From: Saccharomyces paradoxus
Taxonomy: Eukaryota > Ascomycota > Saccharomycetes > Saccharomycetales > Saccharomycetaceae
Reading direction: 5' to 3'
NCBI RefSeq assembly: GCF_002079055.1
Contig: NC_047499.1
Span: 682,001-746,000 of the forward strand
Length of the DNA: 64,000 nucleotides
In this document: in pieces, positions 53,825 to 63,791 of the stretch
Layout: each line of letters starts with the position of its first letter
Position numbering within the stretch: position 1 is the first letter of the stretch
The notes under the pieces: model-generated
Seen by the model: only the letters and a program-made list of their open reading frames with translations
Databases searched by the model: none
What the model was told of the DNA's origin: nothing
Made by a program: the position numbers and the translations under genes

Positions 53825-55999
53825 ATGTTGTCTCAAACTTCCATACCGGAAGTGAAAGAAGACGTGATAGGCTACGCGCTACATCAGAGGAGAGCTAGGG
53901 TGGGACAATTCCAGGACTTGGGTCCACCTGATTTAATTACTTTGATTAAATCGTTACCTTCATCCTCGAGCGCCACAACTGCTACTTCCTCTGCGAACGA
54001 TAATGGGGCAGCTTCAAACATCAATGGTCAAGACCCTACAACTATAGTTACAGAGTTGCATTCTCATGACAAACTAAAGGGGCAGATCGGCACTTTCTTT
54101 TACTGTATGGGTATTGATACTTCGGATCCAACTTCCATTACAATTTTCGCCAAAAAGATAACCGATCTTTTCTTAGACACGCCCCAAATTTGGTTTGGTA
54201 AGAAGAAGCACTTTCACGTTTCGAAGATTTCTATCAGTTCTTGGAATGCGTTTAGAAAATATGATGTTAATATTATAGTTCACATTCCGGGAACCGTACA
54301 AACCTATATCATAAATAGCGACGGTGAACAATCGCAGCTCCCCTCCGTGACAGAAACATCATCTGGCCGCAACCCACAAGATTTGAACGTTAACATGATT
54401 TGGGCGGAAACTTTCATGAGTGGTGTCGTACGTGACATTATGCTTATGAAAGATAATTGTGAAGATGGGGAATCCCAGAATTTGGTCGAAACACTAATTT
54501 TCAATCCATTAACTTCTGGTGAGCTGGAAGATGTTGCTACGAACTTTATCAAATTGTTTCCCTTAGTTTATGAGAAAGGTATTTATTTGGATGCACCCAC
54601 TCATATTTTAAATCCTTCGTTAACCAATAATTATTTAGTGGAAACTTTAGTGGAAATAGTTAGGTTAACGAAGAGTTTGGATGCATGCCGTAAAATGCTT
54701 GCGAAGCTAATTGAAATCCATCCTGAAGCAGTAATAATCTTAATTCGTGTTTACTTCGCGTGCGATTTAGAGGTGGATGCGGTTGACCTGATCAATGAGC
54801 AATTAAATTCTCCCTCTTCGTTCTTAGCCGATGATTCAAAGACTAGCCATATCCAGTTGATCTTCAAATCTGAACTATTAAGTATTCAAAGTGAATTTTT
54901 ACTGGATGTCAAGAGAGATTACAAACTTGCTAAAGAAGTGGCCATGGAGGCCGTGAATTGTGCACCAAACGAATTCAAAACTTGGTATTTATTGACTAAA
55001 ATATACATCAAATTAAACGATATGTCGAATGCCTTGTTATCATTGAATGCCTGCCCCATGTCACAAGTGAAAGAAAAATATGTTCTTAGAAGAATTGCAC
55101 CTATTACTTCAGATGAAAATCTTCATTTGCCATTACCATTGGATGCCTCAATTGAGGAGATTTCGTCATTAAATCCCATGGATGTCCAGTTAGAGCAAAA
55201 ATCCGCAGATCCAAACCTAGTCAATCTTTCCGCATCAAGTTTAAAGTCTACTTTTCAACAAGCCTATAAATTATTGACAGAAATTGTCCAAATAACGGGA
55301 TGGGAACAACTTTTGAAGTATAGATCAAAGATTTTCGTTATGGAAGACGAGTATCAAGGTTCCACTTCGTCCATTGATGAAGCGGATGCGCACGGTAATG
55401 AGATATCCAGAATGAGGTCCAAGAGGCTGTGTGAAAGATGGTTGGATAACCTCTTCATGCTACTATATGAAGATTTGAAAACTTACACTGATTGGCAATC
55501 AGAGCAATTGTATTTTGATGCCCAAAACAGCAAATACCACAAATTAACTGTTGAATGGGAATTATTCGGTCTTTGCGCGAAAAGATTGGGACATCTTCCA
55601 GAAGCTGCGAAGGCTTTCCAAATTGGTCTTTCCCAAAGATTTTCTCCAGTATGTGCAAAGAATCTACTGCAATTTTACATTAACGAACATAAACGTATTA
55701 GAAGGGATTCGATTTCAGCGAACTCTGAGTTAACTTCCTCTCAGATATTGGCAAGTATCAATGACATTGACAGCTCAATCATCGATCTAGTAGTCAAGAT
55801 TTGTTGCTGGAATCATCGTTGGTACATTGAGTTTTCAATAATATTAATAGATGCTTTGAGTGTTGCAGTTCAAGATATGGGCATTACTAAAGTGCATAAT
55901 GAAATTGCCTCTAGATTTTCCGACCCGGTAGCCCAATTGATTGACGATAACATTCTAGATTTTTTGAAGAATTTCACAAATGACACTTTCGATAATTAA
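53825..55999 (+). CDS. BCH1: Bch1, ChAPs/exomer cargo adaptor
   Basis: This 724-residue protein is one of the four yeast ChAPs (with Bud7, Bch2 and Chs6), which join Chs5 in exomer to carry chitin synthase Chs3 and other cargo from the trans-Golgi to the plasma membrane. TPR-like helical repeats fill about residues 260-640 (for example EVAMEAVNCAPNEFKTWYLL and EAAKAFQIGLSQRFSP). The ChAPs C-terminus (WNHRWYIEFSIILIDALS) is present. The paralogue Bud7 is similar, so the symbol relies on the place between TAF9 and DFG5. Confidence 0.94.
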   Translation: MLSQTSIPEVKEDVIGYALHQRRARVGQFQDLGPPDLITLIKSLPSSSSATTATSSANDNGAASNINGQDPTTIVTELHSHDKLKGQIGTFFYCMGIDTSDPTSITIFAKKITDLFLDTPQIWFGKKKHFHVSKISISSWNAFRKYDVNIIVHIPGTVQTYIINSDGEQSQLPSVTETSSGRNPQDLNVNMIWAETFMSGVVRDIMLMKDNCEDGESQNLVETLIFNPLTSGELEDVATNFIKLFPLVYEKGIYLDAPTHILNPSLTNNYLVETLVEIVRLTKSLDACRKMLAKLIEIHPEAVIILIRVYFACDLEVDAVDLINEQLNSPSSFLADDSKTSHIQLIFKSELLSIQSEFLLDVKRDYKLAKEVAMEAVNCAPNEFKTWYLLTKIYIKLNDMSNALLSLNACPMSQVKEKYVLRRIAPITSDENLHLPLPLDASIEEISSLNPMDVQLEQKSADPNLVNLSASSLKSTFQQAYKLLTEIVQITGWEQLLKYRSKIFVMEDEYQGSTSSIDEADAHGNEISRMRSKRLCERWLDNLFMLLYEDLKTYTDWQSEQLYFDAQNSKYHKLTVEWELFGLCAKRLGHLPEAAKAFQIGLSQRFSPVCAKNLLQFYINEHKRIRRDSISANSELTSSQILASINDIDSSIIDLVVKICCWNHRWYIEFSIILIDALSVAVQDMGITKVHNEIASRFSDPVAQLIDDNILDFLKNFTNDTFDN

Positions 56000-56435
56000 A
56001 AAGATGAAAATAATCAATAAAAAGATGAAAGAAATCGATTTACAAGAAAGGAGGTTATGTATTTTATGTATGATATCCTGGCATTACTTTGTATAGGTTA
56101 CTTTCTAGGGGAATATTCCCACTTTCAAGTTATTCTGCTTCTAATGCAATAACCGTAACTCTACATTGTACTTCATTTCTTTTTTTCAATCTGAGCCACG
56201 CCCGAAAAAAAACAATGTAATCTGCGTAAAGCGAAACAGAGTTTTAACCCAAAAATAGAATGTGATTTAATGGAGGACCCATTTCTTCAAAAGATCGTTA
56301 TCTCACGAACATCTAATTAAGTAATTGACTGTGTGTTTTGTCCTTTTCCTCGTTCTGATCTACCTGTCATTTAATTTTTTGGTTTTATATACAGGACAAA
56401 AGTAATAAGACCGAAACCATATCAAATACGAATAT
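56000..56435. promoter_or_regulatory. BCH1-DFG5 intergenic region
   Basis: These 436 bp hold the BCH1 3'UTR and the DFG5 promoter. T-rich runs lie near 56178 and 56368. No gene and no strong consensus site is seen. Confidence 0.5.
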
Positions 56436-57812
56436 ATGATCGTTAAGAATACTATGAAGATGATCTTATTGATATGCTTTACGTTTCTATCATTCTTCAG
56501 AGTCAGTCATGCCATGGATTTGGATACTACAAGCAAAACATCAATTTGTGATGCGACAGCGTTAATTCAAGACGGTATGCTGGATTACTATGAGGGTACT
56601 AGATACGGTGGTACAGTTGGGATGTTTCAGTCACCATACTATTGGTGGCATGCAGGTGAAGCATTCGGTGGCATGTTGGAAAATTGGTTTCTTTGTGAGA
56701 ATGATACATATCAAGAATTGCTATATGACGCACTATTAGCACAAACTGGTTCTAACTACGATTATATTCCGGCGAATCAAACGATGGTTGAGGGTAATGA
56801 TGACCAAGGTATCTGGGGCATTACTGTTATGGGTGCTGTCGAGAGAAATTTTACAGACCCTGGTGATGACAAACCGGGTTGGTTGGCAATGGTACAAGCC
56901 GTTTTCAACACCATGTACTCAAGATGGGATTCAGAACACTGTGGTGGTGGCTTAAGATGGCAAATTTTCACTTGGAATAGTGGCTACAACTATAAAAATA
57001 CTGTTTCAAATGCATGTTTATTCCAAATTGCGGCAAGATTGGGGAGATATACTGGTAATACTACATATTTAGAAGTTGCTGAACAGGTTTTCGATTGGCT
57101 AGTGGATGTCGGGTATGTGGTTCTTAACGATACTGCAAATGTCTTTGATGGTGCAGAAATTGATACAAATTGCACTGATATTACGAAAATTGAATGGACC
57201 TATAATCATGGTATCGTGCTTGGTGGTCTTGCGTACATGTATAATGCTACGAACGGGACGGGTGAATGGGAGACTAGTTTGACAAAAATTTTGAATGGTG
57301 CCAAGTCTTATTTTTTCAAAGATAGTATCATGTATGAAAGTGCCTGTCAAGACTATGGCACCTGTAACACTGATCAAAGGACATTCAAAAGTATCTTTTC
57401 TCGTATGCTCGGTCTTACAAGTGTTCTGGCTCCCTTTACTAGTGACACGATTGATGATTTAATAAAAACAAGTGCTGAAGCCGCTGCAAAATCATGTGAT
57501 GGTGGTACAGATGGGCATACGTGTGGTTTGAATTGGCAGAAGGAAACCAACGATGGCTACTATGGACTAGGTGAACAAATGAGTGCACTAGAAGTTATTC
57601 AAAATCTTTTAATTCACGACAGACCAGCCCCATATAAGGAAAGTAATGGCGGTACGTCAAAAGGTGACGCGAACGCCGGTATGAACTCATCGACCACAAA
57701 TGTGCTACAGAATAATTTAAACATCAAGAAAGGTGATCGCGCTGGTGCCGCTATCATCACAGCAATCATACTGAGTGTGCTAATTGGTGGCGCTGTGTGG
57801 ATGCTGTTTTAA
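56436..57812 (+). CDS. DFG5: Dfg5, GPI-anchored GH76 family cell-wall protein
   Basis: This 458-residue protein and its relative Dcw1 are needed together for viability and are thought to move GPI proteins from their membrane anchor to wall glucan. It has a signal peptide (1-26), a GH76 alpha-mannanase-type domain with the paired aspartates Asp122 and Asp123 (GNDDQGIWG), many N-glycosylation sequons, and a hydrophobic C-terminus (AAIITAIILSVLIGGAVWML) for GPI attachment. Sequence is nearly that of S. cerevisiae Dfg5. The start ATG at 56436 gives MIVKN before the hydrophobic core; a second ATG at residue 7 is possible. Confidence 0.96.
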   Translation: MIVKNTMKMILLICFTFLSFFRVSHAMDLDTTSKTSICDATALIQDGMLDYYEGTRYGGTVGMFQSPYYWWHAGEAFGGMLENWFLCENDTYQELLYDALLAQTGSNYDYIPANQTMVEGNDDQGIWGITVMGAVERNFTDPGDDKPGWLAMVQAVFNTMYSRWDSEHCGGGLRWQIFTWNSGYNYKNTVSNACLFQIAARLGRYTGNTTYLEVAEQVFDWLVDVGYVVLNDTANVFDGAEIDTNCTDITKIEWTYNHGIVLGGLAYMYNATNGTGEWETSLTKILNGAKSYFFKDSIMYESACQDYGTCNTDQRTFKSIFSRMLGLTSVLAPFTSDTIDDLIKTSAEAAAKSCDGGTDGHTCGLNWQKETNDGYYGLGEQMSALEVIQNLLIHDRPAPYKESNGGTSKGDANAGMNSSTTNVLQNNLNIKKGDRAGAAIITAIILSVLIGGAVWMLF

Positions 57813-57971
57813 AATGTGCAAACAAGGCACAAATAAAAATTTATTGTATTCTAATATTTAGGCTTATCTTTTTCTTTCAGTAATAATGTTTATGTGCTAC
57901 ATAAATAATCCCATTATGATCAATAAGTGACAAAAAAATTTAGCGAGAAAACCTTCCTCAGCTACATTAGG

Positions 57972-57976
57972 AAAAA
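57972..57976 (-). terminator. Pol III terminator of the tRNA-Arg gene
   Basis: On the tRNA sense strand five Ts follow directly after the last base of the tRNA, a normal yeast Pol III stop. Confidence 0.75.
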
Positions 57977-58048
57977 CACTCACGATGGGGGTCGAACCCA
58001 TAATCTTCTGATTAGAAGTCAGACGCGTTGCCATTACGCCACGCGAGC
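57977..58048 (-). tRNA. tRNA-Arg, anticodon TCT
   Basis: The 72-nt gene has no intron. The acceptor stem pairs GCTCGCG with CGTGAGT (with two G-U pairs) and leaves G as discriminator. The anticodon loop in CTGACTTCTAATCAG gives TCT, reading AGA, the favourite arginine codon of yeast. The A box (58031-58041) and B box (GGTTCGACC, 57990-57998 on the minus strand) are good Pol III promoter elements. It lies just beyond DFG5 and serves as the target for the LTR beside it. Confidence 0.98.
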
Positions 58049-58064
58049 TAGTGTTATATTAACT

Positions 58065-58588
58065 TGTTGTATTACGGGCTCGGGTAATACCGGATGTCTT
58101 GACATCCTAAAGTCGTTTAGGAGAGTAACTTGTTGTCAGACTTATTATTAACGTGATTCACAGTGAGAACTATGTGAATAATTAGATAATTGTTGGGATT
58201 CCATTGTTACTAAAGGCTATAATATTAGGTATATAGAATATACTAGAAGTTCTCCTCGAGGATATAGGAATCCACAAAAGGGAATCGATAGTTCTACATA
58301 GTGTTATTATTTTATCTTCTTTCTTTTTATATGTTGTCATTCATTATCCTATTACATTATCAATCCTTGCATTTCAGCTTCCATTAGATTGGATGACTGT
58401 TTCTCAATCTTTATGTCATCCTCTTGCACCGCATATTATAATATACTATTAAATAGATGATATTAGAATTTCATTCCAACACAATCTTGTCTGTTTTGGA
58501 ACTATTGTTTCGTACGTGTTTCATACATGTTTTATGTCTAGGTTGGTAAATCTAGTAATGCTGAGGTATCTCATTTTGAGATACAACA
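58065..58588 (-). mobile_element. Solo sigma LTR (Ty3 family), split by a delta LTR
   Basis: The right end reads, on the minus strand, TGTTGTATCTCAAAATGAGA, the start of sigma; the left end is the sigma terminus TGTTGTATTACGGGCTCG read from its far side. Near-identical 5-bp flanks (taact at 58060-58064, taacc at 58589-58593) look like the target duplication. Its near end stands 16 bp before the tRNA-Arg gene, the typical Ty3 position. It is interrupted by the delta at 58191-58481, and the sigma parts add up to less than a full-length sigma (about 340 bp), so it is an old, broken copy with at least two breaks. No Ty3 internal region is present. Confidence 0.9.
58191..58481 (-). mobile_element. 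Solo delta LTR (Ty1/Ty2 family) inserted in the sigma LTR
   Basis: This 291-bp element is bounded by TGTTGGGATTCC and ATTCCAACA and keeps the delta hallmarks, including the CTCGAG-containing stretch near 58256. It runs opposite to the plus strand. It lies inside the sigma LTR, so it is the younger of the two. Its length is close to a normal delta (about 330 bp) but reduced, and no clear 5-bp target duplication is visible. No Ty internal coding region remains, so it is a solo LTR left by recombination. Confidence 0.92.
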
Positions 58589-58825
58589 TAACCTTTCCGT
58601 TAGCTTGATGATAATTAGGGCGCATAGTTTATGACGAATGCTATAATTTAATCATTAACGGTTGTTTATCCATTGCCAATAATTCGGAACGAGCTCTTTA
58701 GCTTTGTATTTAAAATATCAAATATTCTAATGTTTTATAAATGGATTATGAATGTCATATGTGCGATAATTATATGGCTAAAAAAATCAATGCAATCTCC
58801 ATTATGGTTGTGTGAAAGGAACATT

Positions 58826-60241
58826 TCAACTTGAATCTGAAATTTTCCTTTTTTTATTCTTTTGTGAGGGGTCCTTGAGCACAGATTCACTTCTAGGAAT
58901 GGCAGCTCTTTGTTTTGCGTAAAAATCTAGCATTTTTTTGTCACGAAGAGCATTTTCCGCCGCTCTAATACCTGCGATTTTAATGTTTCTGCCCACACCA
59001 ATTCCTAAAACGGTACCATCACCTACTCTGCACTCAACTATGGAATTCGGATCAACTGCTGTCGGTTTTTTTACAGTGACATAATGTAGACGTAATGAAG
59101 CATAGCCAATCAAAGAGTATAACTGTCTTTTGGCATTCATATCAAGTTTATCCGTCTTCTCTAAGGCAACTTGATTACGAGTGGCCTCTTCAATGACAGG
59201 TTTGGCAAGCTTTCTTAGCCATTTTCTTATTTTGGGCAAATTATTCCTTGGATCATCTTCCATCAAACCGCCAATGTAAGCCTCAAACACGTCTGCATAC
59301 AGTTTTAGTTTGCCATTTTGGAAATTGGAATTTTCATCCTTTAAATCAAAATTTGTCTTAAGTTTCTCATGGAAATTATACATTATTGACCATTGTTTGA
59401 TCTGTTCGTTGCTTACCAAGTTCATCCTTAATGTTGATAGCTGGCCCTCGCTGTAATCAGGGAACTTGTTATAAATAATTAATGTCATAACGGAATTTAA
59501 GATCGAATCGCCAAGGAACTCTAGTCTTTCGTTATGCGCGTTGATCATTTCTGACCCAGACAAGTAAACTTTATCCTTGATGGTGGACTTGTGAATGAAC
59601 ACTCTGGCCCTGATCGCTAAATCTTGAATTTCTGGTAATTTTGGAGGCCATTTCGCCGTCTTGATGTTATTACCGGCCTTTGTTGGGTCGTAGCTATCTT
59701 CTCCTTCATCCTCTTCTTCGTCTTCCTTCTCATTTAAATTTTCATATACATTTACGTCAATCGTGTCTTTCTTTTCCCTCCTGATTTGTTCTAACTTCTC
59801 TAACTTTTCCATATCTGCTTTATTGATTTCTCGCAATATGGGTTGCTTTTGTTCGGTATCAAATTCGTTTTCATAATCAGTAACTTCTGTCAAAATTGGG
59901 TCTTTTTTAAGATCGTGCAAAGTTTTCAATTCAGCAGCCAGTTTTAATTGATAACGCGATAGAGAAGGAAGTATTTGAACGGGCACCCTATCTTGGTTGT
60001 TTACGGCCTCATTATAAGCTACCAAATTTGGTGAAAGTTCGATTATTTTATTGTAAGACTCCACCAACTTGGTCACAGCGTGTTCTAATTGGATGACTTC
60101 AAGATATTCGTAATCTGACATCTTAAGGTTGGCTTTCGAAGGCTTCTTTGTATTGATATTTTCCCGTTGTTGTGAACCATTGTCGTTACCTAACTTATTT
60201 CCATTCTGGGTTTTCTTTTTACCTGCCACCTTTGAGCCCAT
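58826..60241 (-). CDS. RNT1: Rnt1, RNase III
   Basis: This 471-residue double-strand-specific endonuclease trims pre-rRNA, snRNAs and snoRNAs and cuts certain mRNAs at hairpins with AGNN tetraloops. The long N-terminal domain (about 1-190) typical of yeast Rnt1 is present. The RNase III signature ERLEFLGDS sits at 238-246 with Asp245, and Asp317 and Glu320 in [10 protein letters not shown] complete the metal site. A double-stranded RNA-binding domain covers about 365-440, and the C-terminus is basic ([11 protein letters not shown]). It is on the same strand as CUS1, 246 bp downstream of it. Confidence 0.97.
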   Translation of the reverse strand: MGSKVAGKKKTQNGNKLGNDNGSQQRENINTKKPSKANLKMSDYEYLEVIQLEHAVTKLVESYNKIIELSPNLVAYNEAVNNQDRVPVQILPSLSRYQLKLAAELKTLHDLKKDPILTEVTDYENEFDTEQKQPILREINKADMEKLEKLEQIRREKKDTIDVNVYENLNEKEDEEEDEGEDSYDPTKAGNNIKTAKWPPKLPEIQDLAIRARVFIHKSTIKDKVYLSGSEMINAHNERLEFLGDSILNSVMTLIIYNKFPDYSEGQLSTLRMNLVSNEQIKQWSIMYNFHEKLKTNFDLKDENSNFQNGKLKLYADVFEAYIGGLMEDDPRNNLPKIRKWLRKLAKPVIEEATRNQVALEKTDKLDMNAKRQLYSLIGYASLRLHYVTVKKPTAVDPNSIVECRVGDGTVLGIGVGRNIKIAGIRAAENALRDKKMLDFYAKQRAAIPRSESVLKDPSQKNKKRKISDSS

Positions 60242-60487
60242 TTTTTGAAAAACTTGTTAAAACGACAATTTGCTTTGTTCTATATGTGCATCTACTTGCC
60301 CCTCTTTGATCGAGCAGCGTTCTCATTTTAGTGACAATATGACCATGGGATAAATTTTGCGATGAGCTCTAGAAAAATTTCAGCATGTTTTAGGGCCGCA
60401 TTATGAAAAGAGAAAAAAATCGCACATCAGAAATGGTACCATACATAAAAAATTTTAATACCGAAGTACTTATGCAATATTTAGTAA

Positions 60488-61807
60488 CTATTTCAATATA
60501 GTATATAGTTGCTTCTCTGATTCTTCTACTTCATTCTTCTCAATCTTTTCTTCTATGTCTGCCACTTGAGATGTGTCTTCCTGAAAGTGATCTAATTTAT
60601 GCTCCACCACGCCATCGATTTCGTCGTCGTGGCTCCCATTTTCCGTATTTGCCTGTATATCCTCCTTTGGACTTTCAAATTCAGGGGTTTCAAATGAAAT
60701 TAGTGCGCCAAAATAGTTCTTGGCCTGCTTTTTGGACCTTAAATGGCGATTTGGGATTATTTTCCCATAAACGTCGCCTTTCAAATTCGTTATGTCCCAA
60801 TTTAAACCAGCAATTTTCAGATCAGGATATCCTGTAGGCAATCCAATGTCTTTCATCTTCATACACCAGGGTGGTAGCTGCCCTTCCGGCAAATTCATGA
60901 TGGTACGAAGTTCTTGGCTAATTATCCCGGGCCTCTTATGATCAACCATCCTTTTCCAGTTCGCTTCTTCGAAAAGATTCCTATTCTCATAATAGACGTC
61001 ACCGAAGCATAACAAATGGTCAGGTTTCCAGTTGGCTCCTATCTTGAAAAACACATCGTGTAACTTCTTGTAATCCAAATCCAAAGTGCCCATTTTTGGC
61101 TGAACTCTTGCTCTTGAGGCCTCCTTTAGTGATTTTTCGTCCTGAGCATCCAGCCTATTTTGCGGAAGAGTTGATCTCATTTGTTCTATGTTCGTCTTCT
61201 TGATAATGTCAGGAAGCTCAAAAGGTCTTTTACCCAACAAAGAGCGACCAGAAAGATATTCCTTCTTTGATTGCCAGTGGTTGGGAACAGGAATGACATT
61301 TCTTGTGCACTTGATATAGGCTAGCAAGCTTGGATATTTCGCATCGCAATCGTACCATTCTATAATTTGAGGATACGGTACCTGGCTTTTCAACTGTGAG
61401 AGTGAAGGTTTCTCAGTTTTCCTACGTTTTCTCGCCGACAAATGCTCCTCGATATCGTCTAAAGGTGCACCCTCCAATTCGTTTTCTTCTATTGTATGCT
61501 TTATTTTTATAACAGGTTTTTCCTCAGCAGTAATGACATGATTATTTTCTTTATGTTCTGCAGTTTCTTTCGGCCTGACGCTATTCTCTTTAACCTGGAA
61601 GCGCTGTAATACATCCTTAAACTCTTTTTCTAACTTGTCATTCACTAGCTTACTCACTGTTCCTTTGTTAGAAGCCGCCCCATCCTTCTTGTTTTGCTCG
61701 AGTCTTCTTGCATCAATCATGGCGGCGATTTCAGCCTTATTATTTACCACAGATGCATTCTTAGCTTGCTTATTTCCGGAACGCTTCCTAGTTTTGGTTC
61801 TGGCCAT
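60488..61807 (-). CDS. CUS1: Cus1, SF3b subunit of the U2 snRNP
   Basis: This 439-residue protein is the yeast SAP145/SF3B2 homologue and helps U2 snRNP bind the intron branch site; it works with Hsh49 and other SF3b subunits. The conserved central block is clear (WYDCDAKYPSLLAYIKCTRN, VPNHWQSKKEYLSGRSLLGKR). It is followed by a PSP-type proline-rich motif (GQLPPWCMKMKDIGLPTGYP). The N-terminus is basic and the C-terminal 60 residues are acidic. The gene fits the same arm's gene order beside RNT1. Confidence 0.96.
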   Translation of the reverse strand: MARTKTRKRSGNKQAKNASVVNNKAEIAAMIDARRLEQNKKDGAASNKGTVSKLVNDKLEKEFKDVLQRFQVKENSVRPKETAEHKENNHVITAEEKPVIKIKHTIEENELEGAPLDDIEEHLSARKRRKTEKPSLSQLKSQVPYPQIIEWYDCDAKYPSLLAYIKCTRNVIPVPNHWQSKKEYLSGRSLLGKRPFELPDIIKKTNIEQMRSTLPQNRLDAQDEKSLKEASRARVQPKMGTLDLDYKKLHDVFFKIGANWKPDHLLCFGDVYYENRNLFEEANWKRMVDHKRPGIISQELRTIMNLPEGQLPPWCMKMKDIGLPTGYPDLKIAGLNWDITNLKGDVYGKIIPNRHLRSKKQAKNYFGALISFETPEFESPKEDIQANTENGSHDDEIDGVVEHKLDHFQEDTSQVADIEEKIEKNEVEESEKQLYTILK

Positions 61808-62534
61808 TTCACCACAGTTTCGTATATTCAGATACTCTACCTATAGATAAACGCTCTGCTTGTAGTTTACTACTTTAGCAATACCTTTGCAGTCAATATC
61901 AATAGATAGTATAAGATTTCTATTATGCTTTAAAGTTTCCACTCTTGCAATATACTCCCGTAATTAGATTGCTTAATTGTACCTCTGCCCTCCTTTTTTA
62001 TTATCTAACCTACCATTTTCCACTGTTAAGACCTAGGTTCAGTCGACAAATTCCGCTGCAATAACGCGAAGATCATGACTTTTTTCCATTAGAAAGAGAA
62101 TCATGATTGATAAAGATCACGCAAAAAAAAAAGATGATTGGCTAAAGGCACAGGGCAACAAACATGGGCCCTTCTTTTGCACTCACGCTTTAGCTTCTTT
62201 GGTCTCATTGTGTAAACTTATGACAAGATATCGCACTCTGAAGAAAAAAAAAAAGAAAAATGCATTAACCTCTTGCATAGATCTTACCCTTTGTAACATT
62301 TATATATCTCGAGAAATCTACGGAAATTTGAAAACACCGACCAAGACAATCTTTTAAGTATTTGGTATTTGAATTTCGCAAAAAGTCCGGAACTGCCAAC
62401 CTCAATTCATTGTTTCAATCCGTTTACGGTATATATATCTACGTTCATTGAGATAAAAACAGTATTGATTCAGTCTTTTTATATAAGTCTTCTGTACAAA
62501 TAAAGCTAGGGAAAAGCACGACTTCATTATAGCT
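61808..62534. promoter_or_regulatory. Divergent CUS1/YHM2 promoter region
   Basis: These 727 bp contain A-runs (62124-62134, 62242-62258) and TATA-like boxes. One frame of 84 codons (62103-62357) is Lys-rich because it crosses A-runs, and I do not accept it as a gene. I see no RNA gene. Confidence 0.55.
62480..62487 (+). promoter_or_regulatory. TATA box of YHM2
   Basis: TATATAAG matches the yeast TATAWAWR consensus and lies 48-55 bp before the ATG, a likely initiation signal for this well-expressed gene. Confidence 0.6.
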
Positions 62535-63479
62535 ATGTCATCTACTACTAATACTACTGCAGCAAACGTAATAGAAAAAAAGCCAGTCTCGTTTTCTAAT
62601 ATTCTATTAGGTGCCTGTTTAAACTTGTCGGAGGTGACTACATTAGGTCAGCCTCTGGAGGTTGTTAAGACCACAATGGCTGCAAACAGAAACTTTACAT
62701 TTTTAGAATCTGTCAAGCATGTCTGGTCAAGAGGTGGTATCTTGGGTTACTACCAAGGTTTGATTCCATGGGCATGGATTGAAGCCTCTACTAAAGGTGC
62801 AGTACTACTGTTCGTATCTGCTGAAGCTGAGTACCGTTTCAAAAGTTTGGGGTTGAACAACTTTGCATCAGGTATACTAGGTGGTGTCACGGGTGGTGTC
62901 ACTCAAGCTTACTTAACCATGGGGTTCTGTACTTGTATGAAGACGGTGGAAATTACAAGACATAAATCTGCCTCTGCAGGCGGTGTCCCACAATCTTCTT
63001 GGAGTGTCTTCAAGAATATCTACAAAAAGGAAGGTATTAGAGGTATTAATAAGGGTGTTAATGCTGTTGCTATTAGACAAATGACCAATTGGGGGTCTCG
63101 TTTTGGTTTATCCAGACTAGTGGAAGATGGTATCAGGAAAATCACTGGGAAAACTAATAAGGACGATAAGTTGAATCCATTCGAAAAAATTGGTGCCAGT
63201 GCTTTAGGTGGTGGTTTAAGTGCTTGGAATCAGCCAATCGAAGTCATTAGAGTTGAAATGCAATCTAAGAAAGAAGATCCAAACAGACCAAAAAATTTGA
63301 CTGTTGGTAAGACATTTAAATACATCTATCAATCAAATGGTCTTAAGGGTCTTTATCGTGGTGTCACCCCAAGAATTGGCCTAGGTATCTGGCAAACCGT
63401 CTTCATGGTTGGTTTTGGTGATATGGCAAAGGAATTTGTCGCTAGAATGACCGGTGAAACCCCAGTTGCCAAACATTAG
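62535..63479 (+). CDS. YHM2: Yhm2, mitochondrial citrate-oxoglutarate carrier
   Basis: This 314-residue mitochondrial carrier exchanges citrate for oxoglutarate, feeding NADPH supply to the cytosol; it was also isolated as a mitochondrial DNA-binding protein. Three carrier repeats are seen, each with paired membrane segments. The first and third signatures are clear (QPLEVVK near residue 40, QPIEVIR near 234), while the second (MGFCTCMK near 129-136) lacks the usual Pro, as in known Yhm2. Codon bias is fairly strong. It converges on RPL20A. Confidence 0.96.
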   Translation: MSSTTNTTAANVIEKKPVSFSNILLGACLNLSEVTTLGQPLEVVKTTMAANRNFTFLESVKHVWSRGGILGYYQGLIPWAWIEASTKGAVLLFVSAEAEYRFKSLGLNNFASGILGGVTGGVTQAYLTMGFCTCMKTVEITRHKSASAGGVPQSSWSVFKNIYKKEGIRGINKGVNAVAIRQMTNWGSRFGLSRLVEDGIRKITGKTNKDDKLNPFEKIGASALGGGLSAWNQPIEVIRVEMQSKKEDPNRPKNLTVGKTFKYIYQSNGLKGLYRGVTPRIGLGIWQTVFMVGFGDMAKEFVARMTGETPVAKH

Positions 63480-63791
63480 CGTGTATTGTACTATATTTTT
63501 TTTTTCTTTTCTAATTAATTACTTAAATCAATCATTTTTGAGACTTTTGCTATTCACTAGATGGTTCTTACCTGCCTCATATTTATTATAATTATACTAC
63601 AACCATCAATTTTCATATCTCGCACACATATTATTATCTTAGAGATCTTTTAAAGAAGCCTTACTCAATTATCTCCCGGCCGTTCATGAAATGTTGAAAT
63701 TATTAAATTCTACAGAATTGATAATACATAAAAATAAATTATTAAAGTATCAGAAAAATATTTTATATCTTAAAATTCAAATATGCACAGT
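63480..63791. other. Convergent YHM2/RPL20A intergenic region
   Basis: These 312 bp hold two 3'UTRs. T-rich sequence follows YHM2 (63498-63510), and TA-rich sequence near 63722-63770 is suitable for RPL20A polyadenylation. No gene is seen. Confidence 0.55.

Noticed and set aside
57927-58151. 74-codon frame crossing the tRNA and the sigma LTR
   Set aside because: It reads through a tRNA gene and an LTR end, so it is a chance frame.
58594-58825. Possible further LTR debris between the sigma LTR and RNT1
   Set aside because: A/T-rich and outside gene sequence, but I could not match it to any LTR family by eye.
62103-62357. 84-codon ATG frame between CUS1 and YHM2
   Set aside because: Its Lys runs come from A-tracts, it has no recognisable domain, and it lies in a shared promoter region.
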